From assembly GCA_030037895.1 (NCBI GenBank), contig JASHPW010000020.1, positions 1 to 60,816 of the forward strand: a stretch of 60,816 nt of DNA. Reading direction: 5' to 3'. This DNA comes from Xanthobacteraceae bacterium. GTDB lineage: Bacteria; Pseudomonadota; Alphaproteobacteria; Rhizobiales; Xanthobacteraceae. A program made the translations under genes and the position numbers. Below, piece by piece: positions 28,317-36,940 of this stretch. The notes beneath the pieces are model-generated. The model saw only the letters and a program-made list of their open reading frames with translations. It was not told the DNA's origin and did no database searches. Positions within the stretch are counted from its first letter, which is position 1; every line of letters starts with the position of its first letter.

Positions 28317-28900
28317 TGGGGCCTCCTCTCCTTCATCGCCGCCGCACGCAGGCGGTCTCTAGCCCATTTCGGCGGTTTCGGCAGTTTGAGCGTCTCGAAG
28401 CGGTGCGGCCGGCGGTGCCGGTCGCATCAGGTCGTACTTAAACTACACCATACCGGATTTGTTCGCCCAGAAGGAATTCAGAAGTCCCCGCAAGCGAAAA
28501 ACTGCGCGGCGGCGCGGCCGGTCGGCGGCCGAACGCCAATGCGGTCCTTCCAATCCTTGAATCGCCCATTGCAAAATTCTCAGCAAGGGGAATTATATCG
28601 GCGCGCGCAATCGGCCGCAACGTTCGGTCCGAACGGATCGAGCGCGTGGCCGCTCCGGCAACGAGACATCGGCCGTGAAGTCGGCCCAAAGATTCAAAAC
28701 TGGAACAGGGGGAAACAATGACGTGTCGTTTCGCGGCGGCTTTTGCCGACCTTTATTGCAAACAATCCAAGATTACCGACATCACGGCCGTTCTTAAGAT
28801 CCCTGACGCCGCGCAACAACAGCTATAGGATCGCCGGCGAGGCAAAAGTTCGAGCGCCCGGCGGGAATGGTCTCCCGATGAAGATTGGTTTGCGTTCGAC
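28317..28900. other. 584-base divergent intergenic region, LLM oxidoreductase to first HAAT operon
   Basis: It should hold the promoters of both divergent units. Apart from the small candidate reading frame at 28718-28828 I see no gene, tRNA or clear operator palindrome. Parts near 28430-28620 are richer in A/T than the flanks. Confidence 0.4.
28718..28828 (+). CDS. Candidate 36-residue small protein or leader upstream of HAAT permease genes
   Basis: A short frame, M-T-C-R-F-A-A-A-F-A-D-L-Y-C-K-Q-S-K..., ending at TAG (28826-28828). What makes it worth listing is its ribosome-binding site: AGGGGGAAACA directly before the ATG, better than that of the permease gene 72 bases downstream. It could be a leader peptide, a remnant of a lost binding-protein gene, or chance. 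I do not recognise it. Confidence 0.3.
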   Translation: MTCRFAAAFADLYCKQSKITDITAVLKIPDAAQQQL

Positions 28901-29770
28901 ATGAATTTGCTGCCTTTCATCGCCTCCGGAATCGGGCTCGGCGCCGTTTATGCCCTATCCAGCGTGGGTCTGGTGATTCTCTACCGGGCGTCGGGCACGC
29001 TGAATTTCGCCTTCGGCGCGTTCGGCGGCGTTTCCGCATTCCTGGCCTGGCAATTGGCGCAAGACGGCGTTCCGGCGCCGCTCGGTTGGATCGCGGGCAT
29101 TGTCGTATCGACCGGCATCGCCTATGGCTACGGCCGCGTCTTCGCCCCCCGCTTGGCGCATCGCGACCGGGTGGTACGCGCCATCGCGACGCTTGGATTG
29201 GCCCTCTTCCTGTTCGGCGGCATGGCGCTGTATTGGGGCGTCGGCGTGGCTCGACGCCTCATGTTGCCGACCGATTTCGACGCCGTCATGCTGTTTGGCG
29301 TGCGGCTGACGATCACACGCATCATTGCGCTCGGCCTGTCGCTGGCGATGGCCGGCGGCATCGGTTTGTTGTTGGGCTGCACGCGGATCGGGCTCGGCAT
29401 GCGCGCGCTCGCCAGCGACCGCAACATCAGCGCCGCCATCGGCGTGCGCGTCGTCCAGATCGACTCGCTTGCCTGGTTGATCAACGGCCTGTTTGCCGGC
29501 ATCGCCGGCATTCTTCTGGCGAATATCAATCGGCTCGATCCCGGCACTTTGACCTTCCTCGTCATTCCCGCGGTCGCTGCCGCGGTCATGGCGCGCTTGT
29601 CGTCGCTGCCGGGCGCTTTCGTGGGCGGAATGGTCGCCGGCATGATCGAGGCACTGCTCATTGCCTCCTCCCCGGTGATCGCCAACCTGCGCAGCGCCGG
29701 ACCCTATATCGCCGCTCTGCTCTTCCTGATGATCGTCGGCGCGGGTCAGGGCGTCGGAGCGCGGGAATGA
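28901..29770 (+). CDS. Branched-chain amino acid-type ABC transporter permease (LivH-like), system 1
   Basis: A 289-residue inner-membrane permease of the HAAT family with about eight hydrophobic helices. The start is typical (PFIASGIGLGAVYALSSVGL) and the cytoplasmic loop 'MRALASDRNISAAIGVRV' is the ATPase contact. Its stop overlaps the start of the next permease as ATGA. Although named for leucine/isoleucine/valine, HAAT systems also carry amides, urea and aromatic acids, so the substrate is open. Confidence 0.9.
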   Translation: MNLLPFIASGIGLGAVYALSSVGLVILYRASGTLNFAFGAFGGVSAFLAWQLAQDGVPAPLGWIAGIVVSTGIAYGYGRVFAPRLAHRDRVVRAIATLGLALFLFGGMALYWGVGVARRLMLPTDFDAVMLFGVRLTITRIIALGLSLAMAGGIGLLLGCTRIGLGMRALASDRNISAAIGVRVVQIDSLAWLINGLFAGIAGILLANINRLDPGTLTFLVIPAVAAAVMARLSSLPGAFVGGMVAGMIEALLIASSPVIANLRSAGPYIAALLFLMIVGAGQGVGARE

Positions 29771-30813
29771 GCGAAATCGGCAAGACCGAAGCCATGCCGT
29801 TGGTAATGCCGGCCGGGCCCGGAATTACGCCCGGGATTCGCGCGGTCGCGATCGTCGCGGTGGTCGGCCTCGTCTCCGCCGTCGTTGCGCTGACCGCGGG
29901 CGGCTATTGGCTGTCGAATTTCACCCAGGCTTATTGCATGGCGTTGGCCGTGCTCGGTTGCGCGCTGCTTTACGGGCAGCTCGGCCTGGTCTCGCTTTGC
30001 CAGTGGGCGCTGGTCGGAGTCGGCGGCTGGGTAAGCCTGCGGTTCTATCACTACGTTCATCCGCCCTTCTTCGTGACCATACTCGCCGGCGGCGTCGGCG
30101 CGTCGGTGATCGGCATGATCTGGGGACTGCCGGCGCTGCGCATGCGCGGGCTTTATCTGGCGCTGGTCACGCTGATGCTCGCCGGCGCCTTTCAGAGCCT
30201 GGTCACGGTCATCAGCTTTCCAGTGGGCGGCCCCGGCTTGCTGGGCCAAGTCGGCGCCAGCGGCAACGACCGCATCATGATGGCGCGGCCGATCTTTGCG
30301 TCGAGCGACACCGCTTATTTTCTCTTCGTCGCCGCCGTGACGGTGCTCTGCATCTTTCTGGTCGAAGCGCATCGCCGAACAAAGCCCGGACGCGCCTGGG
30401 CCTTGATTCGCAAGAATGAGCAGATGGCGATCGCGGCCGGCGTCAGAATCGTGTTCTATAAAGCATGGGCGTTCGCGCTCTCGGGATTTCTCGCCGGCGT
30501 CGCCGGCGCGCTGTTGGCCGGCCTGTTCGGCCAACTCGACGCTTCCGCCTTCCCGACGACGAACTCGATCGTGATTTTCATCGGCACGCTGCTGGGCGGA
30601 TACGACGCCTGGCTCGGCGCGTTTTTGGGCGGCATTTTGACCCGCTTCATCCCGGCGCTACTGATCGCCCTCAACGTCAACACCAATGTCGGCTTCATGA
30701 TCTTCGGCGCGGCGTTGTTGTTCGCCTTGCGGGATCCCCTCGGCCTCGGCGGCCAGCTCACCATCCTGGCCGAGCGGCTCTACAAAAAGCTGCGGGCGCA
30801 AGACGTGTCATGA
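29767..30813 (+). CDS. Branched-chain amino acid-type ABC transporter permease (LivM-like), system 1
   Basis: A 348-residue second permease. After a hydrophilic N-terminus of about 25 residues there are some ten hydrophobic segments, with the LivM landmarks 'GLVSLCQWALVGVGGWVSL' and 'GRAWALIRKNEQMAIAAGV'. The ATG at 29767 overlaps the previous stop, and its own stop overlaps the next ATG, so translation of the whole unit looks coupled. Confidence 0.9.
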   Translation: MSEIGKTEAMPLVMPAGPGITPGIRAVAIVAVVGLVSAVVALTAGGYWLSNFTQAYCMALAVLGCALLYGQLGLVSLCQWALVGVGGWVSLRFYHYVHPPFFVTILAGGVGASVIGMIWGLPALRMRGLYLALVTLMLAGAFQSLVTVISFPVGGPGLLGQVGASGNDRIMMARPIFASSDTAYFLFVAAVTVLCIFLVEAHRRTKPGRAWALIRKNEQMAIAAGVRIVFYKAWAFALSGFLAGVAGALLAGLFGQLDASAFPTTNSIVIFIGTLLGGYDAWLGAFLGGILTRFIPALLIALNVNTNVGFMIFGAALLFALRDPLGLGGQLTILAERLYKKLRAQDVS

Positions 30814-31517
30814 TCAAGATCGATGCGTTGACGGTGCAATTCGGCGGCATCAAGCCGCTGGACGCGCTCGACGCGCAATTCGTCGCGCCGATTTGCGGGC
30901 TGATCGGCCCCAATGGCGCGGGCAAGACGACTTTGGTCAACGTGCTCTCCGGCTTCGTCGCCCCGATCACGGGCACGATCCTGCTGGACGATACCTTGCT
31001 GCTGGCGCTTTCGCCGCGCCGCCGCGTCGGCGTCGGGCTGCGCCGCACCTTTCAGCAGGAGCTTGTCGTCGATGAATTGACGGCGATAGAAAACATCCAG
31101 GCGGTCGCCGATCATGTCTCCGGCGACCGCGCCAGCGCCCGCCGCGAGGTCGCCTTGGCGCTCGATTTTGTCGGCCTGGGCGAACGGCGCAATACGCTCG
31201 GCCGCCAGCTCAATCTTTTCGAGCGACGCATGGTCGAGATCGCCAAGACCCTGATCGGCCGGCCCAGGGTCATTCTTATGGACGAACCGGGGGCGGGCCT
31301 CAACGAGATCGAAACCGACCGGCTGCGCCGGCTGCTGATCGAAATTCCTTCGGCGTTCGATTGTCAGCTCGTGCTCATCGACCACGACGCCGACCTGATC
31401 GCCTCGGTCTGCATCGAGACCGTGGTCTTGGATTTCGGCAAGCGCCTGGCCATGGGGCCGACCCGCGCGGTGCTCGACGATCCCGTCGTCCGCCATGCTT
31501 ATCTGGGACGCGAGTAG
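30810..31517 (+). CDS. HAAT ABC transporter ATP-binding protein (LivG-like), system 1
   Basis: A 235-residue ATPase. Walker A is GPNGAGKTT, Walker B VILMDEPGAGLN, and the switch histidine is in LVLIDHDADLI. The ABC signature is degenerate: where LivG proteins usually have LS-x-G-(E/Q)-Q-R, this one reads L-N-L-F-E-R-R before MVEIAKTL. The same departure occurs in the LivG of system 2, which suggests a subfamily trait rather than decay. The gene overlaps the upstream permease by four bases. Confidence 0.9.
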   Translation: MIKIDALTVQFGGIKPLDALDAQFVAPICGLIGPNGAGKTTLVNVLSGFVAPITGTILLDDTLLLALSPRRRVGVGLRRTFQQELVVDELTAIENIQAVADHVSGDRASARREVALALDFVGLGERRNTLGRQLNLFERRMVEIAKTLIGRPRVILMDEPGAGLNEIETDRLRRLLIEIPSAFDCQLVLIDHDADLIASVCIETVVLDFGKRLAMGPTRAVLDDPVVRHAYLGRE

Positions 31518-31521
31518 GTCG

Positions 31522-32268
31522 ATGGCGGAATCCGAACTGACGGTGCGCAATCTCTTCGTCGCACGGGGCGGCCGCCCGGTGCTGCGCGACGTTTCGATCA
31601 ACGTCCCGCGCGGCGAAATCACGGCGCTGCTCGGTGCCAACGGCGCCGGCAAATCGACGCTCGTGCTCACCATCGCCGGCATCTTGCCGGCGCTGCGCGG
31701 CGATATTTCCTGCGACGGCGTGCAACTGTTGGGACGGCCGCCCGACGCGGTGCGGCGGCACGGCGTGGCTCTGGTGCTCGAGGGCCATCCCGTTCTGACC
31801 GGCCTCTCGGTGCGCGACAATCTCGACGCCGCCGCGTTGATGCACACGCGGCGCGAGGCCGTGCGCGAAATCGAGGCGGCGTTGGAGATCTTTCCGGAAT
31901 TGCGCGATCGTCTTACGACCGCGGCGCAAAATCTGTCCGGCGGTCAAAAACAGATGGTGGTGATCGCGCAGGCGATGATCTCGCGGCCGCGCTACCTGCT
32001 GATCGACGAATTATCTTTCGGCCTTGCGCCGTCGATCGTGAGCCGGCTCGCCGAGACGATTGCGGCCATCGCCCGGCGCGGCGTCGGCATTCTGCTGATC
32101 GAACAATTCACCACCTTGGCGCTGAGCCTGACGAAACGCGCCTATGTCATGGAACGCGGCGCCGTGGCGTTCGCCGGCAGCTGCGAGGAGTTGCGGCAGC
32201 ATCCGGAAATCCTGCACGGCGCCTATCTGGCTTCGGGTCAGGCGGCGGCGCAAGCTTTAAGAGCATGA
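31522..32268 (+). CDS. HAAT ABC transporter ATP-binding protein (LivF-like), system 1
   Basis: A 248-residue ATPase with Walker A GANGAGKST, a canonical signature LSGGQKQM, Walker B YLLIDELSFGLAP and a terminal H-loop replaced by Gln (LLIEQFTTLAL), as is usual in LivF. The ATG at 31522 is 4 bases after the LivG stop. The last codons and the TGA fall on the edge of a palindromic repeat (GAGCATGATCC from 32261), so the C-terminus may have been altered by repeat insertion. Confidence 0.9.
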   Translation: MAESELTVRNLFVARGGRPVLRDVSINVPRGEITALLGANGAGKSTLVLTIAGILPALRGDISCDGVQLLGRPPDAVRRHGVALVLEGHPVLTGLSVRDNLDAAALMHTRREAVREIEAALEIFPELRDRLTTAAQNLSGGQKQMVVIAQAMISRPRYLLIDELSFGLAPSIVSRLAETIAAIARRGVGILLIEQFTTLALSLTKRAYVMERGAVAFAGSCEELRQHPEILHGAYLASGQAAAQALRA

Positions 32269-32382
32269 TCCGGAAAAAGCCCGCCCCGGACTTGATCCGG
32301 GGCGAGAACCGATTTCCGAAAGGATCATGCTCCACCACGACGCGGGAGCAAAATCCGATTCAATATGATCGGATTGCGCTCC
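32261..32382. repeat. Composite palindromic repeat, copy A (with nested palindrome)
   Basis: Module 1 is bounded by GAGCATGATCC (32261-32271) and GGATCATGCTC (32322-32332). Inside its loop is a second inverted repeat, GCCCCGGA (from 32283) with TCCGGGGC (to 32303). Module 2, 32350-32382, is AATCCGATT followed by GATCGGATTGCGCTCC. Read on the minus strand the two modules occur in the same order as at 41547-41644. The element separates the LivF gene from the convergent binding-protein gene and could act as a transcription barrier. Confidence 0.8.
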
Positions 32383-32404
32383 GGCCTGGCGACAGGCCGC
32401 TATA

Positions 32405-33682
32405 TTACTTGGCCATGTCGGAGATTTTGATTCCCAACTTCTTTTCCAAGGCTTCGATGTTGGCGAGACCAGGATCGGCGTCGTTCGTGCAACCTTCCAG
32501 GTTCTTCCACTTGCCGTCATGCAGCGTCACCGTGCGCGTTACATGGTTGGCATTGTGCTCGGTCGCACCCGGACCGCCCCAATACCACGGCTGGCAGAGA
32601 ATATCGGTCTGATATGGCGTCATGTTTTGGATCGCGGCGGTCACGGTGTTGCGGTTGATGTCGTTCGGGTTCTTGATCGTCAGCATGGCTTTGACCGCGA
32701 TCCGGGCGCCGATGTAGCCGGCCTGCGAGAAGCTGTCGCGCAACGACTTGCCGCCGTAAGCGTCCATAACCGCGACCCAGTTCTGATTATCCTTGCCTTT
32801 GCTGTCGAGCGGCGCCAGTTCGGTATTCACCCACAAGCGATCGTTCCAATATTTGGCATCGATCGCGTGGGGGAAACGGACCGTGTAATACGAGGTCGGC
32901 GCCGTCCATTTCATCTTGGCGGCGGCGTCCTGTTGTTCCGCCGCGTCAAGGATGCGCGCGCCGGTATCGTCGGTGCCGTAAATCATGATGGCGTCCGCGC
33001 CGGTCGCCAGGAACTGCAGCACCAGCGAACCGTAATCGGGGGAAACCGGATCGGAATAGATGCTCGTCACCTTGACGCCGTATTTCTTGCCCCACTCCTC
33101 CAATCCGCCGCAGCTATAATCGGAGCCGGGGAACTTCGGTATCGAACAGACGAGGCTCTTGGCGCCGAGCACGCGCCGCGCATAATCGGCGCCGCCGATG
33201 CCGCTTTGCCGCGGGCCGGCATTGATTTCCGCGATGTTCTTGGACTGATAACATTGCGGCGGAATGCCGAGGCCGATCTCAAGGACGTTTTGCTTGATGT
33301 AGTAATCGGCGTTGGCGATGCATTCGATGAAGCTGGTGCTGCCGATCATCACATAGACGCCTTCATCGCCGACCAGCTTCTTGGCGGCTTGCGCCGCGAC
33401 ATCGAGTTGGCTTTGATCGTCCTCGTCGTGATACGTGATAGGCCGGCCATGAATGCCGCCATTGTCGTTGACGCAATCGAAATAAGCCTTCGCTGCTTCG
33501 TCGGCTTCCTTGAAGCTGCCGATGCCGCTCATTGAAGTCACCGCGCCGATCGGAATTGGCTTGCCGGTCGCCTTCTGGCCGGTATTTTCCCCGCAATCCG
33601 GCTTTGCCGCGAAGGCCGGCGCCGCACCGAGCAACAGCCCGAGCGCAAGTCCTCCGGTCAAAAGCAAAAAGATCCGCTTCAT
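32405..33682 (-). CDS. HAAT-type periplasmic substrate-binding protein, system 1
   Basis: A 425-residue binding protein (Peripla_BP_6 type). A good signal peptide is present (MKRIFLLLTGGLALGLLLGA, cleavage after AFA), and the mature N-terminus P-I-P-I-G-A-V-T-S-M-S-G-I-G is the first strand of the fold. It contains about eight cysteines, more than usual, possibly forming disulphides. Unusually it is convergent to the permease/ATPase genes it most likely serves, so it has its own promoter in the 496-base region shared with the second binding protein. Ligand unknown. Confidence 0.87.
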   Translation of the reverse strand: MKRIFLLLTGGLALGLLLGAAPAFAAKPDCGENTGQKATGKPIPIGAVTSMSGIGSFKEADEAAKAYFDCVNDNGGIHGRPITYHDEDDQSQLDVAAQAAKKLVGDEGVYVMIGSTSFIECIANADYYIKQNVLEIGLGIPPQCYQSKNIAEINAGPRQSGIGGADYARRVLGAKSLVCSIPKFPGSDYSCGGLEEWGKKYGVKVTSIYSDPVSPDYGSLVLQFLATGADAIMIYGTDDTGARILDAAEQQDAAAKMKWTAPTSYYTVRFPHAIDAKYWNDRLWVNTELAPLDSKGKDNQNWVAVMDAYGGKSLRDSFSQAGYIGARIAVKAMLTIKNPNDINRNTVTAAIQNMTPYQTDILCQPWYWGGPGATEHNANHVTRTVTLHDGKWKNLEGCTNDADPGLANIEALEKKLGIKISDMAK

Positions 33683-34178
33683 TTGCTCCTCCCTGGGTCT
33701 GTTTGTCGGCTTCTGTTGTGAGAAGCTTCTGTTGAGAGAATTATGACGTCATGGCGACCCAACCCGGAGGTTGAATTTACCTGCAAAGCTGACGGAGGGT
33801 CAATCAGTGTCTCTGTGACTCGGTGACATAACGGTGTGCGTGTTAGGAACAGAAGAACGCGGCGGACTGGCTTTGCTGGCGCTTCCGAAGAACGTCGCCG
33901 CAAGCCTGAAATTCGGCACGGAGCCCGGCCGGTCGCCGGGAGACTCTTCGCCCACCGAAGTCTCCGGATGTCGCCGAGCGACGATGCGAGGAGGGCATCG
34001 AATCGTCGCCGCAACCGGCCTTGCAAATCGTCGTCCTCGGCGCGGCAAGCGTCCCTGAGCCTTTCAGCCGCTCCCCGCTCCCCATTTTTGTTCTGGCAAT
34101 TCATCCATTCTGGCTGGTATCTTGCCCACGTGTCGGATCGCGGATTCCGCGCCACAATGGGGATGAGGGAGGACAATC
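33683..34178. other. 496-base divergent region between two binding-protein genes
   Basis: No convincing gene. Two strong hairpins lie back to back: GGAGACT (33939-33945) with AGTCTCC (33959-33965), and GCGACGAT (33978-33985) with ATCGTCGC (34002-34009). The stretch about 33838-34060 is open in the minus-strand frame and may be a dispersed repeat rather than unique sequence. The promoters of both binding-protein genes must lie here, but none could be fixed by eye. Confidence 0.45.
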
Positions 34179-35477
34179 ATGACCAAGGAGTCGCGTTCAG
34201 TGGGCCGTCGGACAATGAGCCGCCGGAGGGTCTTGCAGGGGGCGGCCGGCGGGCTCGCGGCGGCATCATTGCCCACGCTATTCCGGCCCGCTTTCGCGGT
34301 CCCGGAAACGGTGAAGATCGGTCTCGTCGGGCCCAGGACCGGTCCGCTCGCCCTGTTCTATGAGGAAATGTCTTGGGCGATCGAGAACGCCAAAAAGACC
34401 ACCAATAATTCGATCACGATCAACGGCACCAAGCATCCCCTGGAAATCGTGGTCAAGGACAGCCAATCGAACCCGAACCGCGCCTCGGAAGTCGCGCAGG
34501 AGCTTATCCTCAAGGACAAGGTGCACATCGTCACCACCTTCGCCACGCCGGAAACGGTGAATCCCGTCTCCGACCAGTGCGAAATCAACGGCATGCCCTG
34601 CGTCAGCAACGACGACCCGCTCGAATCCTACTTCTTCGGCCGCAAAGGCGATCCGAAAAAACCATTCGAATGGACGTACAACTTCTTCTTCAACGGTGCC
34701 GAAGCGATTGGCGCCCCGATGTCGGCTTGGGGCCGCGTGAAGACGAACCGGAAGCTCGGCGTCCTCTGGGCCAACGACGACGACGGTCGCACCTTCGCGC
34801 GCGTCATGCCGCCGCCGATCAAGAAAGCCGGCTTCACCATCGTCGACCCGGGCCGGTTCGATCTGCCGTCCAGCGATTACACGCCGGAGATTTCGAAATT
34901 CAAGGCAGAGAACGTCGAGGTCGTCTTCACCGTCATCCCCGGGCCCGATTTCACCATCTTCTGGAACCAATGCGCCCAGCAGGGCTACAAGCCGAAGATC
35001 GTCACCGCCGGCAAGGTCGGCGAATTCCCGCAGGGCGTCTATCCTTACGGCAGCCGCGCCATCAACTTCGTCTGCGAAGTCTGGTGGTCGAGATTCCATC
35101 CCTTTTCTTCGAGCCTTACCGGGCAAAGCTCGCGTGAACTGGCCGACGCCTATGAGAAGGACGCCAAACAGCAAGCCTCGATGGGATTGGGCTTCCGCCA
35201 TTCGCTCCTGGAAGTTCCGATCGCCGCGCTGAAGCTGACGCAGAAGCTCGACGATCCGGCCTCGATCCGCGACGCCGTGCGCGGCAACACCTTCAACACC
35301 ATCGTCGGGCCCGTGGATTTCAGGAAAGGCCCCCTGCCCAATACCAGCCTGACGCCGCTCGTCGCCGGGCAATGGCGCAAGGGCAAGAAGTGGCCGCTCG
35401 AACTCGTCATCGTCGACAATAAGCTCGCACCCAACATCCCGGTGGGCGGCGAGCCCGAGCCAATGCCCTACGCTTGA
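34179..35477 (+). CDS. HAAT-type substrate-binding protein with Tat-like signal, system 2
   Basis: A 432-residue binding protein. The N-terminus M-S-R-R-R-V-L-Q-G-A-A-G-G-L-A-A-A-S-L resembles a twin-arginine signal rather than a Sec signal. The mature domain begins V-K-I-G-L-V-G-P-R-T-G, and the 'VVKDSQSNPNRASEVAQELI' segment is typical of HAAT binding proteins. GAGGGAGGA lies just before the ATG. It heads an operon of five genes (binding protein, LivG, LivF, LivH, LivM). Export in folded form is inferred from the signal only. Confidence 0.88.
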   Translation: MTKESRSVGRRTMSRRRVLQGAAGGLAAASLPTLFRPAFAVPETVKIGLVGPRTGPLALFYEEMSWAIENAKKTTNNSITINGTKHPLEIVVKDSQSNPNRASEVAQELILKDKVHIVTTFATPETVNPVSDQCEINGMPCVSNDDPLESYFFGRKGDPKKPFEWTYNFFFNGAEAIGAPMSAWGRVKTNRKLGVLWANDDDGRTFARVMPPPIKKAGFTIVDPGRFDLPSSDYTPEISKFKAENVEVVFTVIPGPDFTIFWNQCAQQGYKPKIVTAGKVGEFPQGVYPYGSRAINFVCEVWWSRFHPFSSSLTGQSSRELADAYEKDAKQQASMGLGFRHSLLEVPIAALKLTQKLDDPASIRDAVRGNTFNTIVGPVDFRKGPLPNTSLTPLVAGQWRKGKKWPLELVIVDNKLAPNIPVGGEPEPMPYA

Positions 35478-35509
35478 TGACGCCGTACCCGGGCGCGTGA
35501 GAGGCGGCG

Positions 35510-36217
35510 ATGCTCGAACTCGCTTCGCTCTCGCGCGCCTTCGGCGGCCTCCTGGTGATCGACCGGCTCGACTTCAAGGTCGAGGAGGGCGAGATCGTCG
35601 GCATTCTCGGGCCCAACGGCGCCGGCAAGACGACCTTGTTCAACATGATCGCCGGAGTCTTGCCGCCGAGCCGCGGCCGCATCCTGTTCGGCAATCGTGA
35701 CATCACGCCGATGAAGGCGTGGGATCGTTGCCGGCTGGGGATCGGCCGCACCTATCAAATTCCCAAGCCTTTCACCCATATGAGCGTCTTCGAGAACGTG
35801 CTGGCGGCCGCGGTGCATGGCGGCAACATGCCGCTTCCCCGCGCCAAGGCCGAGGCCGAAGCGGTTCTCATCCGCGTCGGACTCGCCCATCGCGCCCTCG
35901 TCCCGGCCGGACAATTGGCGCTCCTCGACACGAAACAACTCGAATTGGCCAAGGCGTTGGCGCTGCGGCCGCGGCTCTTGTTGCTCGACGAGATCGCCGG
36001 CGGCCTCACCGAAGCCGAATGCAACGTCCTTCTCGGCACGATCGGCGAGGTCCATCGCGGCGGCGTGACCATCGTCTGGATCGAACACGTGATCCAGGCG
36101 CTGCGCTGGCTGGTCACTCGTCTTGCGGTGCTGTCGGGCGGCGGCTTCATCGCCGTCGGCACGCCCCAGGAGGTGCTCGCCGACCGGCGCGTCAAGGACG
36201 CTTATCTCGGGACCTGA
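35510..36217 (+). CDS. HAAT ABC transporter ATP-binding protein (LivG-like), system 2
   Basis: A 235-residue ATPase with Walker A GPNGAGKTT, a Q-loop region 'GIGRTYQIPKPFTHMSVFEN', Walker B LLLLDEIAGGL and H-loop replaced in IVWIEHVIQAL. As in system 1, the signature is non-canonical (L-L-D-T-K-Q-L-E-L-A-K-A-L in place of LSxGQQ). It follows the binding protein by 32 bases and precedes LivF by 6. Confidence 0.9.
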   Translation: MLELASLSRAFGGLLVIDRLDFKVEEGEIVGILGPNGAGKTTLFNMIAGVLPPSRGRILFGNRDITPMKAWDRCRLGIGRTYQIPKPFTHMSVFENVLAAAVHGGNMPLPRAKAEAEAVLIRVGLAHRALVPAGQLALLDTKQLELAKALALRPRLLLLDEIAGGLTEAECNVLLGTIGEVHRGGVTIVWIEHVIQALRWLVTRLAVLSGGGFIAVGTPQEVLADRRVKDAYLGT

Positions 36218-36223
36218 GCCGCC

Positions 36224-36940
36224 ATGAGCATGAGCGCATCAAGCCCGCTCTTGGCTGTCGAGGGCGTGTCGGTGTTCTACGGCAAATTCCGCGCCATCGA
36301 CCACGTCGATGTCACCGTCGGCGGCGGCGAGGTCGTTTCCATCATCGGCGCCAACGGCGCCGGCAAGTCGACCCTGCTCAAGGCCATCATCGGCCAAGCC
36401 GATCGCGTGGAGGGAACGATAGGCTTTGCCGGCGAGGACATCATCGGCCGCAGCACCGAGGCGATCGTGGCTTCCGGCATCATGTTGGTGCCCGAGGGCC
36501 GGCGGCTGTTCCCGTCGCTGACCGTCGAAGAAAATCTGCGCCTCGGCTGGGACGTCGGACGCAAAGGCGAGATCGGTTTCGCCGATGTCTGGCATCAGTT
36601 CCCGGTGCTGCTGCAACGCCGGCGACAGAAGGCCGGATCGCTGTCCGGCGGAGAGCAGCAGATGGTGGCGCTCGCGCGCGCGCTGCTCGCCAATCCGCGC
36701 CTCTTGCTTTGCGACGAGATCAGCCTCGGCCTGGCGCCGCGCGTGGTCAACGAGCTTTACGCCCTCATTCCCGACATCAAGCGCCGCGGCATCGGCATTC
36801 TCATCGTCGAGCAGGATATCGAGCGCTCGCTCGCGGTCGCCGACCGTTTCTATTGTCTCCTGGAGGGCAAGGTGTCGCTCGCCGGCCGTCCGCACGAGGT
36901 CACCCGCGACCTGGTGATCAAGCATTATTTCGGCCTATGA
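36224..36940 (+). CDS. HAAT ABC transporter ATP-binding protein (LivF-like), system 2
   Basis: A 238-residue ATPase: Walker A GANGAGKST, 'LVPEGRRLFPSLTVEENL' (the LivF hallmark), signature LSGGEQQMVALARAL, Walker B LLLCDEISLGLAP, and IVEQDIERSL at the switch position. Its TGA overlaps the ATG of the LivH-like permease (ATGA, 36937-36940), so translation is coupled. Confidence 0.92.
   Translation: MSMSASSPLLAVEGVSVFYGKFRAIDHVDVTVGGGEVVSIIGANGAGKSTLLKAIIGQADRVEGTIGFAGEDIIGRSTEAIVASGIMLVPEGRRLFPSLTVEENLRLGWDVGRKGEIGFADVWHQFPVLLQRRRQKAGSLSGGEQQMVALARALLANPRLLLCDEISLGLAPRVVNELYALIPDIKRRGIGILIVEQDIERSLAVADRFYCLLEGKVSLAGRPHEVTRDLVIKHYFGL

Noticed and set aside
26781..28721. A 646-codon plus-strand frame opposite the hydrolase and the LLM oxidoreductase
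   Set aside because: Same reason: the opposite strand encodes two recognisable enzymes, and the antisense product has no family features.
32350..32382. Rho-independent terminator for livF
   Set aside because: The palindromes are strong but are not followed by a T tract and match a dispersed repeat elsewhere, so I list them as a repeat.
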